A DNA stretch of 64,000 nucleotides from Pseudomonas sp. JAI120 (GCF_014207255.1 NZ_JACHCZ010000008.1:122384-186383); one strand, 5' to 3'. Shown: positions 36,601 to 45,024, counted from the first letter of the stretch. Notes: generated by a model from the letters alone, not told the origin. Numbers and translations: made by a program.

Positions 36601-36695
36601 AAATGTGGGAGGGGGCTTGCTCCCGATTGCGATGTGTCAGCTACAGATAAGCTGACTGACATACCGCAATCGGGAGCAAGCCCCCTCCCACATTT
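36601..36695. repeat. Paired inverted REP elements with 31-base arms
   Basis: Two near-perfect inverted arms (36601-36631 and 36665-36695) of the Pseudomonas REP type, each containing GTGGGAGGGGGCTTGCTCCC. They enclose 33 bases that include a small inner hairpin (GTCAGCTACAGATAAGCTGAC). The element lies between the convergent ABC permease and tetR genes and could act as a bidirectional terminator. Confidence 0.9.
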
Positions 36696-36712
36696 GGTTT
36701 TGTGTCAGGTCT

Positions 36713-37252
36713 TCAGGCCTTCAGTGCCAGCTCGATCAGCGCGTGCAGTTCTTCAACTTGCAGTGGCTCGGTTGAGAACAGAATACGAAACACTGTCGGC
36801 GCCGCGAGCAGATTGATCAAGTGGTCCACGCTCGGTGGTGCCTGGTCCGGATAACGATCGACAATCGCCTGAAACTGCCCACTCAAGATGCTCACGCAGT
36901 AGCCCGGCGTCACGCTGCATTGCAGATCGCGCATCATGTTGCGGCCCGGCTCCGAACTCATCTCATCCAGATATTGCTCGGCCCACGCCCGTAAGTCGCC
37001 ACGCAGGCTGCCGGTGTTGGCGGGTTCGCTGTCGGGGCGCATCCGCGCCAGGGCCACATCCGCGAGCAGCACCGAGAGGTCGCCCCAGCGCCGGTAGATG
37101 GTCGAGGGCGTGACGCCTGCGCGCGCGGCAATCATCGGCACCGTGACACTGGAGCGCTCATGGGCGTCGAGCAAATCACGTACGGCCGAATGGACCGATT
37201 CTTGTACCCGGGCACTGCGGCCCCCCGGGCGGAGGCCTTCTTTTATCGCCAT
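36713..37252 (-). CDS. TetR-family repressor
   Basis: A 179-residue repressor with an N-terminal helix-turn-helix (VTVPMIAARAGVTPSTIYRR, about residues 37-56) and a C-terminal ligand domain (TetR_C_11-like). It is divergent from an MFS exporter with a 90-base gap, the usual arrangement for a drug-responsive repressor and its pump. Confidence 0.9.
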   Translation of the reverse strand: MAIKEGLRPGGRSARVQESVHSAVRDLLDAHERSSVTVPMIAARAGVTPSTIYRRWGDLSVLLADVALARMRPDSEPANTGSLRGDLRAWAEQYLDEMSSEPGRNMMRDLQCSVTPGYCVSILSGQFQAIVDRYPDQAPPSVDHLINLLAAPTVFRILFSTEPLQVEELHALIELALKA

Positions 37253-37275
37253 GCGGCGACCTTAACACAAAGAAT

Positions 37276-37328
37276 TTGCTTTAAGCGCTGGCGGGTAGCA
37301 CACTCCGCAAAAGCAAAATATTAGCTTT
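37276..37328. promoter_or_regulatory. Candidate TetR operator region between tetR and MFS genes
   Basis: TTTGCTTT (37276) and its inverse AAAGCAAA (37310) are repeated, and a third copy forms AAAGC-N9-GCTTT (37310-37328). Inverted repeats in a divergent repressor-pump gap are expected operators. No binding data. Confidence 0.4.
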
Positions 37329-37342
37329 AGCGGAGCGTGCCC

Positions 37343-38542
37343 ATGTCTAGCCTCACTTCTCATCGGTCCAGCCTGGTGTTCCTCGCGGTCACGTTGCTGA
37401 CGTTTCTCGCGGCTTCCAGTGCGCCGACACCGTTGTATCACCTGTATCAGGAGGGGCTGCATTTTTCGGCAGGCATGCTCACGTTGATCTTTGGCGTGTA
37501 CGCCTTGAGCCTGTTGGCGGCGCTGTTGACCGTGGGCTCGCTGTCGGACCACCTGGGACGCAAGCCAGTGATTTTTACTGCGTTGGTCCTGAATATGCTA
37601 GCGATGCTGCTGTTCATCAATGAAGGCAGCGTGGCTTGGCTGATCGCCGCGCGTACCGTGCAAGGGTTTGCCACCGGCATGGCCACGGCGGTGCTGGGCG
37701 CGGCATTGCTCGACACCGACCGCCAACAGGGCCCGCTGGTCAACAGTGTGGCGCCTCTGCTGGGCATGGCGTGCGGTGCGATGGGCAGCAGTGTGCTGGC
37801 GGAGTTCGCGCCGCTGCCGACGCAGTTGATCTACTGGACGCTGCTGGCGCTGATGCTGGTGCAGGCGCTGTATGTATGGCGCCTGCCGGAAACCGTTGAT
37901 CGCATTCCCGGTGCAGTGGCATCGCTGCGCCCAACGCTGCATGTGCCGCCCCAGGCGCGTCGAGCGTTGTGGTTGTCGCTGCCGGTGGACGTGGCGGTGT
38001 GGGCGATGGGGGGCTTTTACTTGTCCCTGGCGCCGTCGCTGGTGCGAGCGGCCACAGGCTCTACGTCGAACCTTATCGGCGGCGGCCTGGTGGCGGTGCT
38101 GACGTTGAGCGGGGCGCTGATGATCTTCACCCTGCGCAACCGCCCGGCCAGTAAGGTCCTGCGCCTGGGCGCGACGCTGTTGGCTGTGGGGGTGGCGCTG
38201 ATCCTCACGGCAGTGCACAGCGCCAGCCTGCCGCTGTTTTTTATCGCCACGTTGATCGCCGGCAGCGGCTTCGGCGCCGGCTTTCTCGGCGCATTGCGCA
38301 GTGTGGTGCCACTGGCCTTGCCCCATGAACGGGCAGGCTTGATGTCGGCATTCTATGTGCTGAGTTATTTGGCGTTTTGCTTGCCTTCGCTGCTGGCGGG
38401 CAACCTGATTCGCAGCTTTGGCCTGATCGCCACCACCGACGGGTACGGCGCAGTCCTCATCCTGCTGGCCCTCGGGGCGTTGGTCGCTTTGCTGCTGCAG
38501 GATTCGGCAAAGTCCAAGGTGGCCTGTATATCTGCAAAGTAG
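37343..38542 (+). CDS. MFS transporter (drug efflux type)
   Basis: A 399-residue 12-helix major facilitator. The loop 2-3 signature is present in GSLSDHLGRKPVIF (about residue 65). CGGAG lies seven bases before the ATG; an in-frame GTG two codons earlier is possible. The divergent TetR gene probably represses it. The substrate is unknown. Confidence 0.88.
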   Translation: MSSLTSHRSSLVFLAVTLLTFLAASSAPTPLYHLYQEGLHFSAGMLTLIFGVYALSLLAALLTVGSLSDHLGRKPVIFTALVLNMLAMLLFINEGSVAWLIAARTVQGFATGMATAVLGAALLDTDRQQGPLVNSVAPLLGMACGAMGSSVLAEFAPLPTQLIYWTLLALMLVQALYVWRLPETVDRIPGAVASLRPTLHVPPQARRALWLSLPVDVAVWAMGGFYLSLAPSLVRAATGSTSNLIGGGLVAVLTLSGALMIFTLRNRPASKVLRLGATLLAVGVALILTAVHSASLPLFFIATLIAGSGFGAGFLGALRSVVPLALPHERAGLMSAFYVLSYLAFCLPSLLAGNLIRSFGLIATTDGYGAVLILLALGALVALLLQDSAKSKVACISAK

Positions 38543-38630
38543 ATAACAGTTAGAGATATTACCCGTTATATAGATATTCGATCAGGTTCTACCATGGTCT
38601 CAACCTCATGCGAGGAAGAGGATTGCCATC

Positions 38631-39779
38631 ATGACCTGCTCGACGACCATCAGTTACAAACCCTTCAGTCACCTGACCCGCCCTCGGGAAGTGATTCGTC
38701 AGTTCACCCCCAACTGGTTCGCCGCGACCATGGGCACCGGTGTACTGGCGTTGGCCCTGGCGCAATGGCCGGTCAACCTGCCAGGTTTGCATGCCATTGC
38801 CGAAGGGCTGTGGTGGTTCACCATCGGCCTGTTTATCCTGTTCAGTGCCTTGTATGCCGCGCGTTGGTTGATGTTTTTCCACGAGGCGCGGCGGATCTTC
38901 GGGCACTCCACGGTCTCTATGTTCTTCGGTACCATTCCCATGGGCCTGGCGACCATTCTCAATGGCTTGCTGCTGTTTGGCCTGCCGCGTTGGGGCGGCG
39001 ACGTGATCCCGCTGGCCGAAGCCCTGTGGTGGCTGGATGTGGCGATGGCCCTGGCCTGCGGTGTGCTGATCCCCTTCATGATGTTCACCCGCCAGGAACA
39101 CAGCATCGACCAGATGACCGCCGTGTGGCTGCTGCCGGTGGTTGCAGCAGAAGTTGCGGCAGCCAGCGGTGGCTTGCTCGCGCCGCACCTGGCGGACGCT
39201 CACTCGCAACTGGTGATGCTGGTGACCAGCTACGTGCTGTGGGCGTTTTCGCTGCCGGTGGCGTTCAGCATCCTGACGATCCTGATGTTGCGCATGGCCC
39301 TGCACAAACTGCCCCATGCCAATATGGCCGCGTCGAGTTGGCTGGCGCTGGGTCCGATCGGTACCGGTGCCCTGGGCATGTTGTTGCTGGGCGGCGATGC
39401 ACCAGCGATCTTTGCCGCCAATGGCTTGCCTGGCGTGGGGGAAATGGCCAATGGTCTCGGCCTGGTTGCAGGTATCACCCTGTGGGGCTTCGGCTTATGG
39501 TGGATGCTGATCGCGGTATTGATCACCCTGCGTTACCTGCGCGGCGGTATTCCGTTCAACCTGGGCTGGTGGGGCTTTACCTTCCCGTTGGGCGTTTACG
39601 CCCTGGCCACTCTGAAGCTGGCGAGCCTGTTGCATCTGGGTTTCTTTAATGTGTTTGGTAGCGTGCTGGTGGCGGCGTTGGCGCTGATGTGGCTGATCGT
39701 GGCCAAGCGCACTGTGCAGGGCGCCTATAAAGGTGAGCTTTTTGTTTCGCCGTGCATTGCAGGACTAGGGAATAAGTAG
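38631..39779 (+). CDS. TDT-family transporter (TehA/SLAC1-type)
   Basis: A 382-residue membrane protein with ten helices, of the tellurite-resistance/dicarboxylate (TDT) family that includes TehA, SLAC1 and yeast Mae1/Ssu1. Segment FTPNWFAATMGTGVLALAL at the N terminus is the family hallmark. AGAGGA lies nine bases before the ATG. It could move sulfite, C4-dicarboxylates or anions; the sequence does not decide. Confidence 0.88.
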   Translation: MTCSTTISYKPFSHLTRPREVIRQFTPNWFAATMGTGVLALALAQWPVNLPGLHAIAEGLWWFTIGLFILFSALYAARWLMFFHEARRIFGHSTVSMFFGTIPMGLATILNGLLLFGLPRWGGDVIPLAEALWWLDVAMALACGVLIPFMMFTRQEHSIDQMTAVWLLPVVAAEVAAASGGLLAPHLADAHSQLVMLVTSYVLWAFSLPVAFSILTILMLRMALHKLPHANMAASSWLALGPIGTGALGMLLLGGDAPAIFAANGLPGVGEMANGLGLVAGITLWGFGLWWMLIAVLITLRYLRGGIPFNLGWWGFTFPLGVYALATLKLASLLHLGFFNVFGSVLVAALALMWLIVAKRTVQGAYKGELFVSPCIAGLGNK

Positions 39780-39836
39780 GCGGAGTTAGGTAAAGTCGTG
39801 GCCTGATAACTATTAGGCCACGCAGGAACACGGACG

Positions 39837-41711
39837 ATGAGCCACCCCTCACAATTCACCTTGCTGCGCACACGGCGCTTCCTGCCGTTTTTCATCACCC
39901 AGTTGCTGGGCGCTTTCAACGACAACATCTTCAAGCAATCGCTGATCCTGGCGATTCTCTACAAGCTCACCATCGACGGTGACCGCACCATTTGGGTCAA
40001 CCTGTGCGCCTTGCTGTTTATCCTGCCGTTCTTCCTGTTCTCGGCGCTGGCCGGGCAGTTTGGCGAAAAATTCAACAAGGATGCGTTGATCCGCGCGATC
40101 AAGATCGGCGAGATCGTGATCATGGCCGTCGGTGCCACGGGCTTCCTGTTCAACCATTTGGAATTGATGCTGCTGGCGTTGTTTGCCATGGGTACCCACT
40201 CGGCACTGTTCGGTCCGGTGAAGTACTCGATCATGCCCCAGGCCCTGCACGAAGACGAGCTGGTAGGTGGCAACGGCTTGGTGGAGATGGGCACGTTCCT
40301 GGCCATCCTCGCCGGCACCATTGGCGCCGGAATCATGATGTCGTCCACCCATTACGCGCCGATCGTGGCGGTGGCGATTGTCGGCGCGGCAGTGCTGGGG
40401 TACCTGGCCAGCCGCAGTATTCCACGGGCGGCGGCATCGACGCCGCAGCTGCGCCTGGATTGGAATATCTTCACGCAGTCCTGGGCCACGCTGCGCATGG
40501 GCCTGGGACAGACGCCGGCGGTGTCGCGCTCGATTGTTGGCAACTCATGGTTCTGGTTTGTCGGCGCGATCTACCTGACACAGATCCCGGCCTACGCCAA
40601 GGAGTGGTTGTACGGCGATGAAACCGTGGTCACCCTGATCCTCACGGTGTTTTCGGTGGGCATTGCCCTGGGCTCGATGCTCTGTGAAAAACTCTCCGGG
40701 CGTAAGGTGGAAATCGGCCTGGTGCCGTTTGGCTCGTTCGGCCTGACGGTGTTCGGCCTGCTGCTGTGGTGGCATTCCGGCGGCTTTCCACAGAACGTTC
40801 AAGCGAATGATTGGCTCGCGGTGCTCAGCTATGGCCAAGCCTGGTGGGTGTTGTTCGATATCCTTGGCCTGGGTGTGTTCGGCGGTTTCTATATCGTGCC
40901 TCTGTACGCGCTGATCCAGTCGCGTACCGCCGAGAACGAGCGGGCGCGTGTGATCGCCGCCAACAACATTCTCAACGCGCTGTTCATGGTGGTGTCGGCG
41001 ATTGTGTCGATCCTGCTGCTGAGCGTGGCCAAGTTGTCGATCCCCGAGCTGTTCCTGGTGGTCTCGCTGCTCAACATCGCCGTCAACACCTACATCTTCC
41101 GGATCGTCCCCGAGTTCACCATGCGCTTCATGATCTGGCTGCTCAGCCACTCCATGTACCGCGTGGAGCATCGCAACCTCGACCTGATTCCGGACGAAGG
41201 CGCAGCCTTGCTGGTGTGCAACCACGTTTCGTTTGTCGATGCACTGTTGATTGGTGGCGCGGTGCGTCGGCCGATTCGTTTTGTCATGTACTACAAGATC
41301 TACCGGTTGCCGGTGCTGAACTTTATCTTCCGCACCGCCGGGGCGATTCCGATTGCCGGGCGCAACGAAGATATTCATATCTACGAAAAGGCCTTCACGC
41401 GCATTGCCCAATACCTGAAGGACGGGGAGTTGGTGTGCATCTTCCCGGAAGGCAAGCTGACCAGTGATGGCGAGATGAACGAGTTCCGCGGTGGCGTGAC
41501 GCGCATTCTGGAAGAGACGCCGGTGCCGGTGATTCCGATGGCGTTGCAGGGGTTGTGGGGGAGTTTCTTCAGCCGCGATCCGAATAAGGGCTTCCTTCAT
41601 CGAATCTGGTCGCGGGTGGTGTTGGTGGCGGGCGAGCCTGTTGCTGTGGACGCGGCTACGCCTGCGCAGTTGCAGGCGGTGGTTGGTGTTTTGCGGGGGA
41701 GTGTCAGGTAG
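39837..41711 (+). CDS. LplT-like MFS flippase fused to PlsC-type acyltransferase
   Basis: A 624-residue fusion. Residues 1 to about 420 form a 12-helix MFS domain like the lysophospholipid transporter LplT (LLGAFNDNIFKQS, SALFGPVKYSIMPQ). Residues about 440-624 form a glycerolipid acyltransferase with the HX4D motif NHVSFVDALL and the substrate motif FPEGKLTSDGEMNEF. In E. coli, LplT and Aas are separate and Aas has an acyl-ACP synthetase domain; here that domain is absent. The likely role is import and re-acylation of lysophospholipids at the inner membrane. Confidence 0.88.
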   Translation: MSHPSQFTLLRTRRFLPFFITQLLGAFNDNIFKQSLILAILYKLTIDGDRTIWVNLCALLFILPFFLFSALAGQFGEKFNKDALIRAIKIGEIVIMAVGATGFLFNHLELMLLALFAMGTHSALFGPVKYSIMPQALHEDELVGGNGLVEMGTFLAILAGTIGAGIMMSSTHYAPIVAVAIVGAAVLGYLASRSIPRAAASTPQLRLDWNIFTQSWATLRMGLGQTPAVSRSIVGNSWFWFVGAIYLTQIPAYAKEWLYGDETVVTLILTVFSVGIALGSMLCEKLSGRKVEIGLVPFGSFGLTVFGLLLWWHSGGFPQNVQANDWLAVLSYGQAWWVLFDILGLGVFGGFYIVPLYALIQSRTAENERARVIAANNILNALFMVVSAIVSILLLSVAKLSIPELFLVVSLLNIAVNTYIFRIVPEFTMRFMIWLLSHSMYRVEHRNLDLIPDEGAALLVCNHVSFVDALLIGGAVRRPIRFVMYYKIYRLPVLNFIFRTAGAIPIAGRNEDIHIYEKAFTRIAQYLKDGELVCIFPEGKLTSDGEMNEFRGGVTRILEETPVPVIPMALQGLWGSFFSRDPNKGFLHRIWSRVVLVAGEPVAVDAATPAQLQAVVGVLRGSVR

Positions 41712-41734
41712 TTCTGTGCTGGATGTACTGGCCT

Positions 41735-41803
41735 CATCGGGGGCAAGCTTCCTTCCACACTAGACAGCTCGGTCAAATGTGGGAGGGGGCTTGCCCCCGA
41801 TGG
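41735..41803. repeat. Inverted pair of REP elements
   Basis: CATCGGGGGCAAGC...CCACAC (41735-41760) and AATGTGGGAGGGGGCTTGCC...GATG (41776-41803) are inverted REP copies, the left one more degenerate. They separate the convergent LplT-PlsC and gdx genes. Confidence 0.85.
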
Positions 41804-41813
41804 CGGTAGCGGC

Positions 41814-42128
41814 CTAAGCGCTGATCTTAAGCCCAACAAGCCCGCAAATGATCAACGCCACACTGGCCAACCGAAACAACGCCATGGACTCCCCGAACAG
41901 GACAATCCCGGCGATCACGGTGCCCACGGCACCCACGCCGGTCCAGATGGCATAGGCGGTGCCCAGGGGCAGTTCTTTCATGGCCAGTCCCAGCAGGCCG
42001 AGGCTGATGGCCATGGCGGCAATCGTCAGGACAGTGGGCAGTGGCTTGCTGAAACCGTCGGTGTACTTCAAGCCGACGGCCCAGCCGACTTCGAACAGGC
42101 CGGCAAAAAACAGAATGATCCAGGACAT
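41814..42128 (-). CDS. gdx: Guanidinium exporter of the SMR family (Gdx/SugE)
   Basis: A 104-residue four-helix small multidrug resistance protein that works as an antiparallel dimer. The proton/substrate Glu is in FFAGLFEVGWAVGLKY (residue 13), and WTGVGAVGTVIAGIV is the family signature. SugE/Gdx members export guanidinium. This assignment is supported by the guanidine-II riboswitch directly upstream. GAGG lies six bases before the ATG. Confidence 0.93.
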   Translation of the reverse strand: MSWIILFFAGLFEVGWAVGLKYTDGFSKPLPTVLTIAAMAISLGLLGLAMKELPLGTAYAIWTGVGAVGTVIAGIVLFGESMALFRLASVALIICGLVGLKISA

Positions 42129-42148
42129 GATGACCTCGCTTTTTCAGG

Positions 42149-42200
42149 CGGGGCCGTCCCCGGGTTGTGCGCCTCGACAGCGTCGCGAGGTCGTCCCCGC
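42149..42200 (-). ncRNA. Guanidine-II (mini-ykkC) riboswitch controlling gdx
   Basis: Read on the minus strand, two short hairpins carry the diagnostic ACGR tetraloops: GCGGGG-ACGA-CCTCGC (42200-42185) and CGGGG-ACGG-CCCCG (42162-42149). They are separated by 22 bases, and the Shine-Dalgarno (GAGG, 42137-42134) follows the second hairpin. In known mini-ykkC RNAs guanidine binds both loops and promotes loop-loop contact that frees the ribosome-binding site. The linked gene is a guanidinium exporter, as expected. Confidence 0.93.
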
Positions 42201-42235
42201 GAAGCTCGGTAGAGTGCCGAAAATTGATCATTCGA

Positions 42236-43201
42236 TCAAGTTTGCGGCGTGTTCTCCAATACGCGGCGGTCTTCCTTCTCGCTCATGCGACGGAAATACG
42301 TCGACAGCAGTGCCCCGGAAATATTGTGCCAGACACTGAACAACGCACTGGGCACTGCCGCCAACGGTGAAAAGTGCGCGCTGGCCAACGCGGCACCCAG
42401 CCCTGAGTTCTGCATGCCTACTTCCAGCGCCAACGACTTGCGTTGGGCCAATGGCAACTTGAACAAGCGGCCGGTGAAGTAGCCCAGCAAGTAGCCAAAG
42501 CTGTTGTGCAGCATCACCACGGCCATGATCAGCAGGCCCGACTCGGCGATTTTCGCCTGGCTGGCCGCCACTACTGCAGCGACGATGATCACGATGCTGA
42601 CCACCGACACCAGGGGCAGCACGTCCACCGCGTGGCGGACCCGCTCGCCGAGCAGGCGTTGCGCGACCACGCCGAGCACGATCGGCAGCAGCACCACTTG
42701 CAGGATCGACCAGAACAACTCCATGAACGACACCGGCAACCAGGCCGATGCCAACAGCCAGATCAGTGCCGGGGTGAGCAGCGGGGCGAGGAGGGTGGTG
42801 ACGGCGGCGATGGCCACCGACAGCGCCAGGTCGCCACGGGCCAGCCAGGTCATCACGTTGGAGGAGGTGCCGCTTGGGCAGCAACCGACCAGGATCACGC
42901 CGACGGCAATTTCCGGCGGCAGGTGAAAGGCCTGGCACAGCAGCCAGGCCACCCCAGGCATGATCACAAAATGCGCGACTACACCCAGGGCCACACGCCA
43001 CGGGTGGCGAGCGACTTCGGCGAAGTCTTCAAGTTTGAGGGTCAGCCCCATGCCGAACATCACCAGGCCCAGCAGCGGCACGATGGCGCTTTTCAGGCCG
43101 ATGAACCAGCTGGGTTCGAAGAACGCGACGACGGCGAAGATCAACACCCAGTAGGCGAAGGTATTGCCGACGAAGCGGCTCAAGGCGGCGAGTGCGCGCA
43201 T
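42236..43201 (-). CDS. Bile acid:sodium symporter (BASS) family transporter
   Basis: A 321-residue membrane protein with ten helices of the BASS fold. GCCPSGTSSNVMTWLARGD (about residue 110) is the first discontinuous-helix motif and EVGMQNSGLGAALA (about residue 265) the second; both bind sodium in ASBT homologues. Start MRALAALS has AAGGA six bases upstream. It is upstream of gdx on the same strand; the substrate may be an organic anion such as pantoate, but this is unknown. Confidence 0.9.
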   Translation of the reverse strand: MRALAALSRFVGNTFAYWVLIFAVVAFFEPSWFIGLKSAIVPLLGLVMFGMGLTLKLEDFAEVARHPWRVALGVVAHFVIMPGVAWLLCQAFHLPPEIAVGVILVGCCPSGTSSNVMTWLARGDLALSVAIAAVTTLLAPLLTPALIWLLASAWLPVSFMELFWSILQVVLLPIVLGVVAQRLLGERVRHAVDVLPLVSVVSIVIIVAAVVAASQAKIAESGLLIMAVVMLHNSFGYLLGYFTGRLFKLPLAQRKSLALEVGMQNSGLGAALASAHFSPLAAVPSALFSVWHNISGALLSTYFRRMSEKEDRRVLENTPQT

Positions 43202-43248
43202 GGGGGCGTCCTTGTTGTTAGATTCTGGAAGTGCAAATGCAGTCAAAA

Positions 43249-43272
43249 GTGGGAGAGGGCAAGCCCTCCCAC
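43249..43272. repeat. REP-type hairpin upstream of the BASS gene
   Basis: GTGGGAGAGGGCAAGCCCTCCCAC forms a tight hairpin with one bulged base. It lies between rdgC and the BASS gene, both on the minus strand, and can end the rdgC transcript. Confidence 0.75.
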
Positions 43273-43291
43273 ATTTTGATCTTCACATGGC

Positions 43292-44212
43292 TTAAATGCC
43301 CTGTGGGGTTTCTTCGCCGCCGAGGGCTTCGATCAACGCTGGCAGGAAGTCGCCGAAGGTCAGCATCATCAGGGTAAAGCTGGCGTCCAGTTGGCCCAGC
43401 GCCTCTTCACCACCGTCCTGTTCTGCCTGGTCTTGCAGCAGGTCTTCGAACTTCAGGCGCTTGACGGTCATCTTGTCGTCGAGCATGAAGGACAGCTTGT
43501 CCTGCCAGGCCAGGGACAATTGGGTCACGACTTTGCCGGTGGTCAGGTGCAACTGGATTTCTTCGCCGGTCAGGTCCTGACGCTTGCAACGCACAATGCC
43601 GCCGTCTTCGTGGGTGTCGCGCAGTTCGCATTCGTCGAGGACGAAGAAATCATCGGCCGGTTTCTGGGTGGTGACCCAGTCGGTCATGATGGCGGTTGGC
43701 GCGGTTTTCACGGTGAGTGGGCGAACCGGCAGGGTGCCGATCACTTCACGCAGGGTGGAGAGCAGGTCTTCGGCGCGTTTCGGGCTGGCCGAGTTCACCA
43801 GGATCAGGCCCTGTTTCGGCGCGATGGCGGCAAAGGTCGACGAACGACGAATAAAGGCGCGGGGTAGGAAGGCCTGGATGATTTCATCCTTGATCTGGTC
43901 GCGTTCCTTTTTATAGACCTTGCGCATTTGCTCAGCTTCGATCTCTTCGACTTTCTCTTTGAGTGCATCACGCACCACGCTACCTGGCAGGATGCGTTCT
44001 TCCTTGCGGGCGGCGATCAGCAGGAAGTCACCGCTGACGTGAACCAGGGGAGCGTCCTCGCCTTTACCGAAAGGCGCGACGAAACCGTAAGTGGTCAACT
44101 CCTGGCTTGCACAAGGGCGCGCCAGTTTGGTGGCCATGGCCGCTTCCAACGCCTCGGCATCAACAGGCAGATCTTGGGTCAGGCGATAGATAAGCAGGTT
44201 CTTGAACCACAT
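43292..44212 (-). CDS. rdgC: Recombination-associated protein RdgC
   Basis: A 306-residue nucleoid-associated ring protein that binds double-stranded DNA and modulates RecA. The N terminus MWFKNLLIYRLTQDLPVD and the interior LVNSASPKRAEDLLSTLREV and SFMLDDKMTVKRLKFED are hallmarks. AAAGGAG lies 11 bases before the ATG; the in-frame extension at 44236 is not needed. Confidence 0.96.
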   Translation of the reverse strand: MWFKNLLIYRLTQDLPVDAEALEAAMATKLARPCASQELTTYGFVAPFGKGEDAPLVHVSGDFLLIAARKEERILPGSVVRDALKEKVEEIEAEQMRKVYKKERDQIKDEIIQAFLPRAFIRRSSTFAAIAPKQGLILVNSASPKRAEDLLSTLREVIGTLPVRPLTVKTAPTAIMTDWVTTQKPADDFFVLDECELRDTHEDGGIVRCKRQDLTGEEIQLHLTTGKVVTQLSLAWQDKLSFMLDDKMTVKRLKFEDLLQDQAEQDGGEEALGQLDASFTLMMLTFGDFLPALIEALGGEETPQGI

Positions 44213-44322
44213 GGGGTGAGTCTCTCCTTTATACAAAGGGGGGCATTATTCTCTTGATAGCGCCTCAGGCCAACCCTGCCTAAGCCATTGGAAGGCCTCA
44301 AAAAAAAGATTTAAGAAAGTGC

Positions 44323-44351
44323 TTGCCAGACCCAAGGTCGCTCCGTAGAAT
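44323..44351 (+). promoter_or_regulatory. Sigma-70 promoter of the first tRNA-Val/Asp pair
   Basis: TTGCCA, 17-base spacer, TAGAAT and the same discriminator (GCGCGCCAC) as before tRNA-Glu. The transcription start would be about 15 bases before tRNA-Val. Confidence 0.8.
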
Positions 44352-44371
44352 GCGCGCCACACCGAGACGAA

Positions 44372-44447
44372 GGGTGATTAGCTCAGCTGGGAGAGCATCT
44401 GCCTTACAAGCAGAGGGTCGGCGGTTCGATCCCGTCATCACCCACCA
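44372..44447 (+). tRNA. tRNA-Val (TAC), copy 1
   Basis: A 76-base cloverleaf from GGGTGATTAGC to CATCACCCACCA with anticodon TAC in CCTTACAAG and CCA encoded. Confidence 0.97.
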
Positions 44448-44466
44448 TTCGCTTCAAGTGTTACGC

Positions 44467-44543
44467 GCAGCGGTAGTTCAGTCGGTTAGAATACCGGCCT
44501 GTCACGCCGGGGGTCGCGGGTTCGAGTCCCGTCCGCTGCGCCA
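44467..44543 (+). tRNA. tRNA-Asp (GTC), copy 1
   Basis: A 77-base cloverleaf from GCAGCGGTAG to CCGCTGCGCCA with anticodon GTC in CCTGTCACG. A 19-base spacer links it to tRNA-Val. Confidence 0.97.
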
Positions 44544-44583
44544 TATTCGGTAACTTGGAACGCTGAACGCCAGGTCACCACAG

Positions 44584-44609
44584 AAAGCCCGCTTAATCGC
44601 GGGCTTTTT
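44584..44609 (+). terminator. Terminator of the first tRNA-Val/Asp pair
   Basis: AAAGCCCGC and GCGGGCTTT pair around TTAATC and are followed by T. Confidence 0.88.
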
Positions 44610-44672
44610 GCTGTCCGGAATATGGCAAAAAATCGTACGGCGAACTTTTTTTGAATAAATTGCATTTAAATC

Positions 44673-44700
44673 AAGACATTACGATTTTTTGGTGTATGAT
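44673..44700 (+). promoter_or_regulatory. Promoter of the second tRNA-Val/Asp pair
   Basis: TATGAT is followed by a GC-rich discriminator (GCGCCCAC), preceded by AAGACA at 16 bases and an AT-rich stretch (44649-44672). The -35 match is poor, but the AT-rich region and near-identical discriminator support a second promoter. Confidence 0.55.
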
Positions 44701-44719
44701 GCGCCCACACCGAAACGAA

Positions 44720-44795
44720 GGGTGATTAGCTCAGCTGGGAGAGCATCTGCCTTACAAGCAGAGGGTCGGCGGTTCGATCCCGTCATCACCCACCA
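44720..44795 (+). tRNA. tRNA-Val (TAC), copy 2
   Basis: Identical to copy 1 (44372). The 19-base spacer after it is also identical, showing a recent tandem duplication or gene conversion. Confidence 0.97.
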
Positions 44796-44814
44796 TTCGC
44801 TTCAAGTGTTACGC

Positions 44815-44891
44815 GCAGCGGTAGTTCAGTCGGTTAGAATACCGGCCTGTCACGCCGGGGGTCGCGGGTTCGAGTCCCGTCCGCTGCGCCA
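44815..44891 (+). tRNA. tRNA-Asp (GTC), copy 2
   Basis: Identical to copy 1 (44467). It is the last core-like gene before the integrase and the accessory region. Confidence 0.97.
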
Positions 44892-44938
44892 TATTTGCTT
44901 CCACTAAGGCCCACTGAACGCCTGGAAGCCACGGAGAT

Positions 44939-44960
44939 AGCGGCCTTGAGCCGCTTTTTT
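44939..44960 (+). terminator. Terminator of the second tRNA-Val/Asp pair
   Basis: AGCGGC and GCCGCT pair around CTTGA and are followed by six T. Confidence 0.88.
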
Positions 44961-45002
44961 CGTTTTCTGAATTCCACTGGAATCCATCTCCAGCCACGGT
45001 TA

Positions 45003-45024
45003 TTAAGTACACATTTAAGTACAC
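45003..45024 (+). repeat. Tandem 10-base repeats upstream of the integrase (possible arm-type sites)
   Basis: TTAAGTACAC occurs twice with a 12-base period, about 100 bases before the integrase start. Short direct repeats at this position are often integrase arm-binding or excisionase sites; this is inference. Confidence 0.4.

Noticed and set aside
38594..39649. A 351-codon frame overlapping the TDT transporter in another frame
   Set aside because: Arg/His/Ser-rich translation without motifs; the transporter frame is clearly the real one.
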